Positions 47,338 to 57,182 are shown, counted from the first letter of the stretch. The stretch is 64,000 bases of DNA from an uncultured Porphyromonadaceae bacterium (GCA_947175605.1 CAMWNH010000003.1:1-64000); one strand, 5' to 3'. The notes: generated by a model from the letters alone, not told the origin. Numbers and translations: made by a program.

Positions 47338-48552
47338 ATGAAAAAGATAAGCGACTCCCTCTTAAAGCTCAAAAAATACTGCGAGAAAGAAGGATTCAAG
47401 GGCTATGACCCCTATGACGGACTGAATTCCCGTGTATTCAAGGCCCTGCCCTTCGTGGGGCGCTCCGCCATCGCCCGCCTCGTGTGGATTCAGCTTTTCA
47501 AGCGCATGCCCTTCAACCTGCGTCCCCTCGCCGGAATACGCAAGGACTACAATGCCAAGGGCATCGGCCTCCTGCTCGACGGCTATCTCTCGCTGCTCGA
47601 AATCATCCGCCTGCGCCCTGAAATGCAGGTCAACTTCGGCACGAAACAGGAACTGACCGCTACCATAGAGCATCTTGCGGGACTCCTGCTTGAGCTGCGC
47701 TCGCCGGACACATCGGGGGCAGCCTGGGGCTACAACTTCCCTTGGCAGTGCCGCAGGGAATTTCTCTTCCCTGCCAATGAACCGACGGTTGTGGCCACAA
47801 ATTTCTGCGCCTCGGCATTGCTGCGCGCCGCCGACATGCTGGACCGCGAGGACTGGCGCAAAGTAGCTCTGAGCTCGGCAAAATTCGTCACCGACGATTT
47901 GCGTCGCACTCCGCACAAGGGCGGATTCATATTCTCTTACTCGCGCATGCCCGGCAACGACACCATCTACAATGCCTCGCTTCTGGGCTCGCGTCTGCTG
48001 TCTCTTTGCGCCAATGCGGGAGCTCCCGACGCCTCGCTTCTGAAAGACCTCGCCGAACAGTCCGTCAAGGCCTGCTGCGCCGATCAGCGCCCCGACGGTT
48101 CATGGACCTACGGCGTAGCGCCCGTCACGGGCTGGGTGGACTCCTTCCATACCGGCTACAACCTCGACGGACTCGTCGCATACGAACAGTGCACCGGCGA
48201 TACGCGCTTCCACGACAACATCGTCAAGGGCCTTGACTACTACGTCCGGACCTTCTTCAACCACGAGACAGGCCAGGCGTCATACTACAACAACCGTATA
48301 TACCCTATCGACATACATTGCCCCGGACAGCTGCCCGTGACACTCAGCCGCACGGGCACCTACGCCGTGCATCGCGACCTGGCCTTGAAAGTACTTCATC
48401 ATGCCATCGACACGATGCAGGCGCCTGATGGCTACTTCTACTATCAGCTGAAGCAAGGCATTTCAAGCCATATCAGCTACATGCGCTGGAGCAATGCCTT
48501 CATGTTTGCATCGCTCGCCACGGCCTTGCTCGAGGAGTGCCGCCTTAGATGA
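47338..48552 (+). CDS. EPS-locus protein, predicted alpha/alpha-toroid (six-hairpin-glycosidase/VpsJ-like)
   Basis: GWVDSFHTGYNLDGLVAYEQCTGD, NRIYPIDIHCPGQ, repeated helical pattern; last gene of operon. Confidence 0.55.
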   Translation: MKKISDSLLKLKKYCEKEGFKGYDPYDGLNSRVFKALPFVGRSAIARLVWIQLFKRMPFNLRPLAGIRKDYNAKGIGLLLDGYLSLLEIIRLRPEMQVNFGTKQELTATIEHLAGLLLELRSPDTSGAAWGYNFPWQCRREFLFPANEPTVVATNFCASALLRAADMLDREDWRKVALSSAKFVTDDLRRTPHKGGFIFSYSRMPGNDTIYNASLLGSRLLSLCANAGAPDASLLKDLAEQSVKACCADQRPDGSWTYGVAPVTGWVDSFHTGYNLDGLVAYEQCTGDTRFHDNIVKGLDYYVRTFFNHETGQASYYNNRIYPIDIHCPGQLPVTLSRTGTYAVHRDLALKVLHHAIDTMQAPDGYFYYQLKQGISSHISYMRWSNAFMFASLATALLEECRLR

Positions 48553-48572
48553 TATAAAGCGATATAAACGGC

Positions 48573-48606
48573 GAGAGCCGGCTGCATTTCGTGGCCGGCT
48601 CTCTTT
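48573..48606 (+). terminator. Terminator of the EPS operon
   Basis: GAGAGCCGGC...GCCGGCTCTC-TTT, 10-bp stem. Confidence 0.75.
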
Positions 48607-48628
48607 GTCATATATCGCGGATAGGGAT

Positions 48629-49366
48629 TTATTCCTCCTCTTCCTTCATATTGTGGAATACGTTCTGCACGTCCTCGTCTTCCTCGATCTTGTCGAGAAG
48701 CTTCTGCACGGCTTCGCGCTGCTCGGGCGTAACGTCCTTGAGATCGTTGGGAATGCGTTCGAACTCAGAGGAGATGATCTCGTAGCCATTCTCTTCGAGA
48801 TACTTCTGGATGTGCGAATATTCTTCGAACGCACCATAGAGCACAACCTGCTGGTTGCCGTCCTCGTCTTCGTCATGTCCGAGTTCGTCCACACCGTAGT
48901 CGATGAGTTCGAGTTCCAGATCGTCGAGGCTCACGCCATCCTTGGGTTTGATCTTGAACACGCACTTGTGGTCGAAAAGGAAGGTAAGGGAGCCCTGTGT
49001 GCCCAGCGTGCCGCCGAACTTGTTGAAGTACGAACGCACATTCGCCACGGTGCGGGTATTGTTGTCCGTAGCAGCTTCGACAAAGATTGCGATGCCGTGG
49101 GGGCCGTAGCCTTCGTAGGAAATTTCCTTGTAGTCGCCTGCATCCTTCTCGGTAGCCTTCTTGATAGCGCGTTCCACGGTATCCTTAGGCATGTTTGCAG
49201 CCTTAGCGTTCTGCATCAGTGCGCGCAGGCGGGGATTGGTGTCAGGATCCGGGCCGCCGGCCTTGGCAGCGATAGTGATTTCTTTGCCTATACGCGTGAA
49301 CGTACGCGACATATTGCCCCAGCGTTTGAGCTTGCGGGCCTTGCGGTATTCAAATGCTCTTCCCAT
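48629..49366 (-). CDS. yebC: YebC/PmpR family protein
   Basis: KARKLKRWGNMSRTFTRIGKEI; ANMPKDTVERAIKKATEKD; YEGYGPHGIAIFVEAATDNNTRTV. Confidence 0.95.
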   Translation of the reverse strand: MGRAFEYRKARKLKRWGNMSRTFTRIGKEITIAAKAGGPDPDTNPRLRALMQNAKAANMPKDTVERAIKKATEKDAGDYKEISYEGYGPHGIAIFVEAATDNNTRTVANVRSYFNKFGGTLGTQGSLTFLFDHKCVFKIKPKDGVSLDDLELELIDYGVDELGHDEDEDGNQQVVLYGAFEEYSHIQKYLEENGYEIISSEFERIPNDLKDVTPEQREAVQKLLDKIEEDEDVQNVFHNMKEEEE

Positions 49367-49411
49367 AGTGTGGAATAATCTGTATGTTTTGTTGTTATTG
49401 TATTCGTGTGT

Positions 49412-51925
49412 TTAGCGCAGCTCGGCATTGAACTTCGAGCGCAGCGTGTCGATGATCTTGCCCATCACCTTCTCGATATGCTTGTCCTGAAGCGTCTTTT
49501 CGGGATCCTGGAGCGTCATGGAGATAGCGTAGCTCTTCTTGCCGGCAGGGAGATTCTTGCCCTCGTAGACATCGAAAAGCGAAACGCCCGTGAGCAGCTT
49601 GCGCTCGGCGTCGCGCACGGCCTTCTCCACCTCGGCGAAGCTGATTCCGTTGTCCAGCAGCAGCGAAAGATCGCGCTTCACGGGTTGCGTCTTGGGCAGG
49701 GGCACGAATTCGGTCTTCGTCTTCAGCGAAGCGCGCGAAAGCTTGTCCCAGAAAAGCTCGCAATAGAAGACCGGAGCTTTCACATCGAGCTTGCGGGCGA
49801 GCGAGGGAGCGACACGGCCGATGAAGCCCACGGTGGTGCCTCCACCCATGATGATGCGCTGCTTCTCGGCGAAGATATCGCCCTCGGGCAGCGTGGCTTC
49901 CGTATCGAACATCACTTTGTCCAGACCGAGGCGACGGAAGATGTTCTCGACCGTACCCTTGAGGTCATAGTAGCTTGCTTCCTCCTCCTTGCGCAGCCAG
50001 TGGCCGGCGGGGCGGCTGTTGCCGCTAAGCCACAGGGCCAGACGCGACTCCTCATGGTATGCGGCAAGTGAGTTGCTGTCGTCCAGGCCGTCTCCGCTCT
50101 TGTAAGCGTAAACCTTACCGAACTCGTAGAGCGCAAGGTCCGAGGCGCGGCGGTTGATGTTGTGAGCCAATGTTTCGAGACCGCCGAAAAGCATCGTGCC
50201 GCGGAGCACGTTCAGCTCCTGGCTCAGAGGATTCAGCAGATGCACGAGGCCCGACACGGGATATTCCGCAAGGCCTTCGTAATAGCCCTCGGCTGTCAGC
50301 GAATTGTTGAGAATCTCGTTGTATCCGGCGCCCACGAGCTGCTCTGAAATGAGGCGTCGCAGGGCGTCGTCCTTGTCCGTGGCCGTCTTGTACGAGATGC
50401 AGGCATGCAGCTCGTCGGTCATCTCTATGTTGTTGTAGCCGTATATGCGCAGGATCTCCTCGATTACGTCGCAGGCGCGGCGCACGTCGAAACGATATGT
50501 GGGAACTTCGAGTTCGAGCACTTCCTCACCGCATTCGGCGCATGTCTTGCGGCCGGCAATGCGGATGTCAAGCGCCTCGAGAATCGTGTCGATAGTTTCG
50601 GCTGGTATCTCACGACCGATCAGACGGGCCACCTGTCCGTAGCTAAGCTCTACGGCGTAAGGCTTCACAGGCTCGGGATAAAGGTCGATAAGACTGCCTA
50701 CAATCTCGCCTCCGGCAAGCTCCTTGACGAGCATTGCGGCAAGCTTGAGGGCATATACGCAGCCGTTGGGGTCGACGCCACGTTCGTAACGGAAGGACGA
50801 ATCGGTGCTTATGCCCAAACGGCGTGCCGTGCGACGCACGCTCGTGGGATTGAAGCATGCGCTTTCAAGAAATATATCCGTCGTGCGCTCGGTGGTGCCC
50901 GATTCGAGGCCGCCGAACACACCGGCGATGCACTTAGCGTCCGTGCCATCGCATATCATCAGATCGGCGGCACTGAGTGTGCGCTCCACCTCATCGAGCG
51001 TCACGAATTTCTCGCCCTCAGCGGCACGACGCACCACAACCTTGCCATCCTTAAGCGTTGAGGCGTCGAAGCAATGCAAAGGCTGGCAGAAGGCATGCAG
51101 TATGTAGTTGGTGATGTCGACGATATTGTTGTGCGGACGCATGCCGATAGCCGTCAGGCGCTCCTTGAGCCACTCGGGCGACTCCTTGACCGTTACGCCC
51201 TTGATGGTAAGGCCGCAATAGCGGGTCACACCGCCATCGGCACGGCTGATATCTACGCTCACGCCTGCCTCGTCGGGGCGATCGATCTTAAAATCCTCCA
51301 CACTCGGGCGCACAGCCTTCATAGGCGTGGCATGCACGGTCTGGCGGGCAGCCACGTCACGGGCCACACCAAAATGGCTGGCAGCGTCGATACGGTTGGG
51401 CGTCAGGTCCACTTCCAGCACATAATCATCCTCAACATGATAGTAGTCGGCTGCGGGACGGCCGATGAATGCATCGGCCTCAGGCCCCAGCACGATAATT
51501 CCGTCATGCGATGTGCCGATGCCGATCTCATCCTCGGCGCAAATCATGCCGAAGGACTCCACGCCACGGATCTTGGATTTCTTGATTTTGAATTCCTTAT
51601 CGCCGTCATAGAGGGTAGTTCCGACCGTGGCCACAACCACCGTCTGTCCTGCCGCTACATTAGGCGCACCGCACACGATCTGCACCGGGCCGTTGGCCTG
51701 TCCGAGATCCACTGTGGTGATGTGCAGGTGATCGCTGTCGGGATGCTCCACGCAGGTGAGCACCTTGCCTATGACAATTCCGCGAAGTCCTCCGCGGATA
51801 CTCTCCACGCGCTCTATGCCGCCCGTTTCAAGACCCACGGACGTGAGGGCCGCCGACAGCTCTTCCGGGCTCAGCGTCAAGGCCGGCTCGAGATACTGCT
51901 TAAGCCATTTATAGGATATATTCAT
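49412..51925 (-). CDS. pheT: Phenylalanine-tRNA ligase beta subunit
   Basis: MNISYKWLKQYLEP; EMAP/tRNA-binding IVIGKVLTCVEHPDSDHLHITTVD; B3/B4, B5 and FDX-ACB-like C-terminus. Confidence 0.96.
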   Translation of the reverse strand: MNISYKWLKQYLEPALTLSPEELSAALTSVGLETGGIERVESIRGGLRGIVIGKVLTCVEHPDSDHLHITTVDLGQANGPVQIVCGAPNVAAGQTVVVATVGTTLYDGDKEFKIKKSKIRGVESFGMICAEDEIGIGTSHDGIIVLGPEADAFIGRPAADYYHVEDDYVLEVDLTPNRIDAASHFGVARDVAARQTVHATPMKAVRPSVEDFKIDRPDEAGVSVDISRADGGVTRYCGLTIKGVTVKESPEWLKERLTAIGMRPHNNIVDITNYILHAFCQPLHCFDASTLKDGKVVVRRAAEGEKFVTLDEVERTLSAADLMICDGTDAKCIAGVFGGLESGTTERTTDIFLESACFNPTSVRRTARRLGISTDSSFRYERGVDPNGCVYALKLAAMLVKELAGGEIVGSLIDLYPEPVKPYAVELSYGQVARLIGREIPAETIDTILEALDIRIAGRKTCAECGEEVLELEVPTYRFDVRRACDVIEEILRIYGYNNIEMTDELHACISYKTATDKDDALRRLISEQLVGAGYNEILNNSLTAEGYYEGLAEYPVSGLVHLLNPLSQELNVLRGTMLFGGLETLAHNINRRASDLALYEFGKVYAYKSGDGLDDSNSLAAYHEESRLALWLSGNSRPAGHWLRKEEEASYYDLKGTVENIFRRLGLDKVMFDTEATLPEGDIFAEKQRIIMGGGTTVGFIGRVAPSLARKLDVKAPVFYCELFWDKLSRASLKTKTEFVPLPKTQPVKRDLSLLLDNGISFAEVEKAVRDAERKLLTGVSLFDVYEGKNLPAGKKSYAISMTLQDPEKTLQDKHIEKVMGKIIDTLRSKFNAELR

Positions 51926-51958
51926 TGTATTGGATGTGTATTTTATTCGGCTGATGCA

Positions 51959-51977
51959 GGCAGGCTCGCAGCCTGCC
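51959..51977 (-). other. 5'-leader stem-loop of pheT
   Basis: GGCAGGCT-cgc-AGCCTGCC, 8-bp perfect stem between the predicted promoter and ATG. Confidence 0.55.
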
Positions 51978-51989
51978 CCTAACAAACTG

Positions 51990-51997
51990 CAAATTTA
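51990..51997 (-). promoter_or_regulatory. -7 box TAAATTTG upstream of pheT
   Basis: CAAATTTA on + strand. Confidence 0.5.
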
Positions 51998-52033
51998 GCA
52001 ATTTTCGCCCAAAACATCAACCCCGCGCACACA

Positions 52034-52072
52034 AAAAAATCCGGAGACACAGCCTCGGGGCCGCATCTCCGG
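52034..52072 (-). terminator. Rho-independent terminator of secDF
   Basis: On - strand CCGGAGA...TCTCCGG followed by ATTTTTTT. Confidence 0.88.
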
Positions 52073-52111
52073 ACGGGAGAATTGTTTTTGTGTGCAATTG
52101 CGCCTGAAGAC

Positions 52112-55003
52112 TTATGCCTTCTTTGCGGCGGCAACCTTCTTGCGACGCGAATCAGTGAGATAAGCGACGGGAGCTGCCACGTAGATTGTAGCCAGCGTGC
52201 CGATGATTACACCGAAGAGCATCGCGAAGGTGAACGAGCGGATGGCATCGCCACCGAGGATGAAGATGCAAAGCAGCACGAGAATCGTCGAGCAGGATGT
52301 CATGATCGTACGACCGAGTGTCGTGTTGATCGATGTGTTGATGGTAGTGAAGAAATCCTGCTTGGGATACAGGGCCGCATTCTCACGCACGCGGTCGAAC
52401 ACAACCACCGTATCATTGATCTGATAACCGATCACCGTCAATATAGCGGCAATGAACGACTGGTCGACTTCCATAGCGAAGGGCAGCACGCCGTAGAAGA
52501 TCGAGTAGAAGCCCACGATGGTGAATGCCGTGAACGCAACGGCAGCAAGAGCGCCGATGGAGAAGGCCACATTGCGGAAACGGATGAGAATGTAGAGGAA
52601 CATCGCGATCAGTGCGATGAACACTGCGATGTAGGCGTCGGCACGCATATCGTCGGCAATCGACGGACCAACCTTCTGCGACGACACGATACCCTGCGAG
52701 GCGTCGGTGGTCGAGAACTGCTCCGTGGTCATGCCTTCGCGGAGATAGGGCTTAAGAACCTTGAAGAGCTTGGCGTTGATTTCCTTGTCGGTCTCGGCGC
52801 CGTCATACTCCGACGAAATCTTGTAGTTGGTGGAGATACGCACCTGATTGGAGCTCTCGATGGTGATGACCGAAACGGAAGCGCCTTCGAACTCAGGAGC
52901 GAGTGCGTTCTGCAGCTCGGTGGTGCTCACGGGCTTCTCGAACTTGACGATGTAGTTGCGACCGCCGGAGAAGTCGATGCCCTGGTTGAGACCGCGGACG
53001 AAGAGCGATACGATCACGATAGCAATCATCACGAATACCACGGTGAAGCTGGCCTTGCGCTGACCCAGGAAGTTGATGTTGCTGTTCACGAACATCTTGC
53101 GGCTCAGGCTCGTAGCGAAGGTGAGTTTGTTGAACACCCGGGTCTTGCTGATCCACATGAAGAACAGGCGGCTCAGGAACACTGCCGTGAAGAACGAGCA
53201 TACAAGACCGATGATGAGCGTGGTGGCGAAGCCCTTGATGGGACCGGTGCCGAAGAGTAGCAGGATCACGCCGGTGATGATCGAAGTGAGGTTCGAGTCG
53301 AAGATAGCCGAGAAGGCGTTCGAATAACCGTCGGCAAGTGCGTTGCGCACGTTCTTGCCGGCACGAAGCTCTTCCTTGGTGCGCTCGAATATGAGCACGT
53401 TGGCGTCGACGGCCATACCCAGCGAGAGCACGATACCGGCGATACCCGACATCGTCAGTACGGCCTGGAAGGACGAGAGGATGCCGATGGTGAAGAAGAG
53501 GTTGCAGACAAGGCAGATGTTGGCGATAAGGCCCGGGATGAAGCCGTAGAAGACACACATGAAGATCATCAGGAGCACGAGAGCCACAACGAACGACACG
53601 AAACCGTCGTGGATGGCCTGCTTACCCAGCGAGGGACCTACAACCATGTCGCTGATGATGTGTACCTTTGCGTCCATCTTACCGGACTTGAGCACGTTTG
53701 CAAGGTCGCGGGCCTCCTCGATGGTGAAGTCGCCCGTGATGGAGGACTGGCCTCCCTCGATGGCCTGATTGACGTTGGGTGCGGAATACACCTGATCGTC
53801 AAGCACGATAGCCACCTGCTTGTTGATGTTCTGACGCGTTACGCGGGCCCAGTCGCGGGCACCCTGCGGATTCATGCGCATCGACACTTCATTGCCGCGC
53901 AGAGGATCGTAGTTGGAGGATGCGTCGCTTACGGCCTTACCGTCCAGCGCGGGCTGACCGCCGTGAGCGCGGAGGGAGTAGAGAGCATAGCCCAGGTTCA
54001 CTTCCTTGCCGTTGGCATCAGTGCGGACGGTGGGCTTCACGCTCCAACGCAGCTTCAGGTCGGAAGGAAGGAGATTCTTGGCATAGTTGGTGGCCAGGAG
54101 CTCGTTAACGGCTGCCATGGCCTTGGCATCGGGAGCGTAGCCCACGGTTGCGCCGTAGCCGGGCTGCTGCATCACAGCCATGAGAGCCGAAGGATTATAG
54201 ATCGAATCGGCGGCGAGAGCGCTCACCAGAGAAGCGAGCTGGCTCTGCACTTCGGAAGCCTGATATGTTTCGTAGAATTCAAGGTTGGCGCTACGCTGCA
54301 GAAGGTCGCGGACACGTTCGTGATCCTTCACGCCGGGAAGCTCCAGCAGGATCTGGCCGTCCTTGCCCTGAAGCACCTGAATGTTGGGCGATACAACGCC
54401 GAACTGGTCGATACGGTTGCGGAGCACATTGGTGGCGGAGTTGTCCACACGGTCCTTCACCTGACCCTTCAGGGTGGCCTTTACTGCATCATCGCTGCTG
54501 CCGGAGGCAACCACGCCCTGGAAGAGGACGGAGAAGTCGGCCTGAGGCTTTGCTGCGCGATACTCGTTGACGAATGTCGAAACGAAATCCTCGCTCTTGT
54601 GAGACTCCACAGCCGCGTTGGCGCGCGCGAGAGCCGATTCGAACACGGAGTCCGTGGCGCCGCTCTTCATGCTGCGGATCATGTCAGGCATATCCACCTG
54701 AAGTATTACGTTCATACCGCCCTTGAGGTCGAGACCGAGGCCGAGGCCCCACTTGCGGACATCATTCAGAGTGTAGTAGCCTAAGTACACCTTCTCTTCG
54801 CCGAGAGAATCCATGTAATGCTTGTAGGCCTGATTGTAGACTGCGTCGTCGTTGTCACCGCTCTCGGCCAGGGCGTAGCTTGCAGCGTTATCCTCATACT
54901 TGTTCGAAATGAACGTGAACGAGAGATAGAACAAGCATACAACCACAAGGCACACAGCGATAACACCGGCTACGATGCTGCCTAAGTTTCCTTTGCTTTG
55001 CAT
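52112..55003 (-). CDS. secDF: Fused protein translocase SecDF
   Basis: GLDLKGGMNVILQVDMPD; two 6-TM halves; AVDANVLIFERTKEELRAG; NDTVVVFDRVRENAALYPK. Confidence 0.96.
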   Translation of the reverse strand: MQSKGNLGSIVAGVIAVCLVVVCLFYLSFTFISNKYEDNAASYALAESGDNDDAVYNQAYKHYMDSLGEEKVYLGYYTLNDVRKWGLGLGLDLKGGMNVILQVDMPDMIRSMKSGATDSVFESALARANAAVESHKSEDFVSTFVNEYRAAKPQADFSVLFQGVVASGSSDDAVKATLKGQVKDRVDNSATNVLRNRIDQFGVVSPNIQVLQGKDGQILLELPGVKDHERVRDLLQRSANLEFYETYQASEVQSQLASLVSALAADSIYNPSALMAVMQQPGYGATVGYAPDAKAMAAVNELLATNYAKNLLPSDLKLRWSVKPTVRTDANGKEVNLGYALYSLRAHGGQPALDGKAVSDASSNYDPLRGNEVSMRMNPQGARDWARVTRQNINKQVAIVLDDQVYSAPNVNQAIEGGQSSITGDFTIEEARDLANVLKSGKMDAKVHIISDMVVGPSLGKQAIHDGFVSFVVALVLLMIFMCVFYGFIPGLIANICLVCNLFFTIGILSSFQAVLTMSGIAGIVLSLGMAVDANVLIFERTKEELRAGKNVRNALADGYSNAFSAIFDSNLTSIITGVILLLFGTGPIKGFATTLIIGLVCSFFTAVFLSRLFFMWISKTRVFNKLTFATSLSRKMFVNSNINFLGQRKASFTVVFVMIAIVIVSLFVRGLNQGIDFSGGRNYIVKFEKPVSTTELQNALAPEFEGASVSVITIESSNQVRISTNYKISSEYDGAETDKEINAKLFKVLKPYLREGMTTEQFSTTDASQGIVSSQKVGPSIADDMRADAYIAVFIALIAMFLYILIRFRNVAFSIGALAAVAFTAFTIVGFYSIFYGVLPFAMEVDQSFIAAILTVIGYQINDTVVVFDRVRENAALYPKQDFFTTINTSINTTLGRTIMTSCSTILVLLCIFILGGDAIRSFTFAMLFGVIIGTLATIYVAAPVAYLTDSRRKKVAAAKKA

Positions 55004-55118
55004 GTAATAATTATGATTTTATTTGTTAGAAAATTCTATGGTTGATTTTTCGGCTCGCAAATATACGATTTTTTCCTGAAATAGCCGCTATCTCGCGCTA
55101 TTTTTTTAAAAAGTAATT

Positions 55119-55150
55119 GGAGCAGAGGCGCGGGGAGACGCGTCTGCTCC
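55119..55150 (-). terminator. Terminator downstream of the AAA+ gene
   Basis: GGAGCAGA...TCTGCTCC, then on - strand AATTACTTTTTAAAAAAA. Confidence 0.65.
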
Positions 55151-55163
55151 ATTTCAGGCATCT

Positions 55164-57182
55164 TCAGCCTGCAAATCCGAGACGAGCCGGACGAAGGGTG
55201 CGGACGGCATGCAGAGGCACATCCTCGGGCAAAATGAGCCGGAGCTGACGGTCCGTAGGGGCGTCAAGGACAGACACGCGGGCTGCCATCGCAGGAAATA
55301 CTTCGGTCTCAAGCAAGTTCAGCACATGTCGGGCATTGCCGAAGGTTGCGTCCTTCTGGAGCAGGTCCAGCCGGAGCGTATCGGCAAGTTTCACCCGCGC
55401 TTCCGGCGAGAGCTCGAAAGCATTCTCGTCGCAGAAACGCGCGCCTATCTCCAGAAGCTCCTCCGCAGTGTAGTCCGCGAACCTGTAGCGATTGCTCTGC
55501 GGGAAACGCGAGGCAAGGCCGGGATTCATCTCGAACATCTTGAGGATACGGTCCTCATAGCCGCCGAGAATCAGCATCCAGTCGCGACGGCTACTGTCCG
55601 CAAGAGCGGTGAGCAGTGTCTCGATGGCCTCGCGACCGGGGTCCTTGGGGTCGGCCTCCTTATATAGATTGTATGCCTCGTCTATGAACAGCACTCCGCC
55701 GTCAGCCTCCTCCAGGGCCTCATGCATGGCCTTGGTCTCGTCGCCATAGAATTTACCTACAATCTGCGAACGCTCGCGCACCACGACATGGCCCTTCGAG
55801 AGCATCCCGGCCTCCTTCATCAGGCGCCCCATGAGTTTCGCCACGGAAGTCTTGCCCGTGCCGGGCGCTCCGAGAAAGAGCGCATGCAGCGGTGGAAGTT
55901 TCGACGAGATGCCTCGGTCGGCGCGCAGCTTGTGGAAGCGCACGAGCTTCACATAGGAGTCGACCTTCGTCTTCACATCGCTTAGCCCGACCATCTTCGA
56001 GAGCTCGTCGATAGTCGAAGCGTCGGAATCGGGCCGGGAGCCAGCCTGTTCATCCTCCGCGTAAAGTGCATCTATGCGCCTTTTGTCGAGCCAATCCATG
56101 CCCTTCCGAGGGGTGTAACGCTCAATGACCGCAAGGTGCTTCCCGCGGAAGCAGCCGCGCTCGGGAAGCAGGTCGGACGTCAGGATCGTCCCCACGAAAC
56201 CGGCAATCGGCTCGTCGAATACCCGCAGCTCAACATACACCGGACCCGGCACGGACCGGCGCACATCCTCCCTGGCTGCGAACGACACGGCGCAAGGCAT
56301 GGATCCACCGCCTCTCGTGACCACAAGGGTACGCTCCTGATGGCGCTGGCCGTTCGCAAAATGATAGGTAATGGTCGCTTCGGGATCCATCCCGAACTCC
56401 TCCCTGTCCCAGCCATTGAGCCGCAACTGAAACACAGCATAGAGATCGCACGGATCGGGTCTGTCACGCTCCACCGGCTCCTCATCGCTGCCGCCCTCAT
56501 CGCCATCGCAATCTTCATCCTCTTCCGATTCAATCTGGCTCTGAATGAACTCCTCGAGGAGCTTGTCCGGATCAAAGTCATCGTCATCGTCGCAGCTCAT
56601 GCTCTCCGACGTGAAAACGGGCAGAGGCTTGCTGCGCAGCAAATCCTCCGGATTATCAGTAAGTTCGCCGAATCCCGCCGCATAGGGCTCGAAAACGTCC
56701 GCCAGGTCATCCGGGAAGTCCAGCACTTCGAAACGATACTGCGGATCGCGCTCTTCCAATTCGTCATCATGCGAGCTGTCGAGGCTTATGGAGACGACGT
56801 AGGAGCCCTGCTCTAAAGTCTCGCCGAGGGTTACGATGCTATGCAAACGATAGTTCACCGCAGCATGGGGCAATGCCAGTGCGAGAGTGCTTTCGCCCAC
56901 TATCCTGTCGGGAGCTCCGGAGACTCCGAGGAGCCGGACATAGAGATGCAGCTTCAGACGCGAAGCGGCCGGCCGACGGGCTGCCCGATATTCACGCACG
57001 TCGTCCCCGCTTAGCGTGAGACAGACTTTCACGGCATTGAAATTCTCCGAGGCGCGGTAAAGGTTGTTGAGGCTTTCGGTCTGATCGCCGTCGAACATCA
57101 TTTCCGGGTTGCAGATGCGGATGGGCTTGGCCCGCAGCTCCGTCACAGTCAATACATGTGTGGATGTGTAGAAATGTGCCAT
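55164..57182 (-). CDS. CbbX/SpoVK-type AAA+ ATPase with N-terminal beta domains and acidic linker
   Basis: Walker A ALFLGAPGTGKTSVAKLMGRLM; Walker B GGVLFIDEAYNL; C-terminal FGNARHVLNLLE; N-terminus without AAA motifs. Confidence 0.85.
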   Translation of the reverse strand: MAHFYTSTHVLTVTELRAKPIRICNPEMMFDGDQTESLNNLYRASENFNAVKVCLTLSGDDVREYRAARRPAASRLKLHLYVRLLGVSGAPDRIVGESTLALALPHAAVNYRLHSIVTLGETLEQGSYVVSISLDSSHDDELEERDPQYRFEVLDFPDDLADVFEPYAAGFGELTDNPEDLLRSKPLPVFTSESMSCDDDDDFDPDKLLEEFIQSQIESEEDEDCDGDEGGSDEEPVERDRPDPCDLYAVFQLRLNGWDREEFGMDPEATITYHFANGQRHQERTLVVTRGGGSMPCAVSFAAREDVRRSVPGPVYVELRVFDEPIAGFVGTILTSDLLPERGCFRGKHLAVIERYTPRKGMDWLDKRRIDALYAEDEQAGSRPDSDASTIDELSKMVGLSDVKTKVDSYVKLVRFHKLRADRGISSKLPPLHALFLGAPGTGKTSVAKLMGRLMKEAGMLSKGHVVVRERSQIVGKFYGDETKAMHEALEEADGGVLFIDEAYNLYKEADPKDPGREAIETLLTALADSSRRDWMLILGGYEDRILKMFEMNPGLASRFPQSNRYRFADYTAEELLEIGARFCDENAFELSPEARVKLADTLRLDLLQKDATFGNARHVLNLLETEVFPAMAARVSVLDAPTDRQLRLILPEDVPLHAVRTLRPARLGFAG

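Noticed and set aside
52082-54784. Long + strand ORFs antisense to secDF (52082..53260 and 53609..54784)
   Set aside because: Antisense shadows of a highly conserved fused SecDF.
52112-55003. SecD-SecF fusion as novelty
   Set aside because: Fused SecDF is common in Bacteroidetes and other lineages; reported only as a feature.
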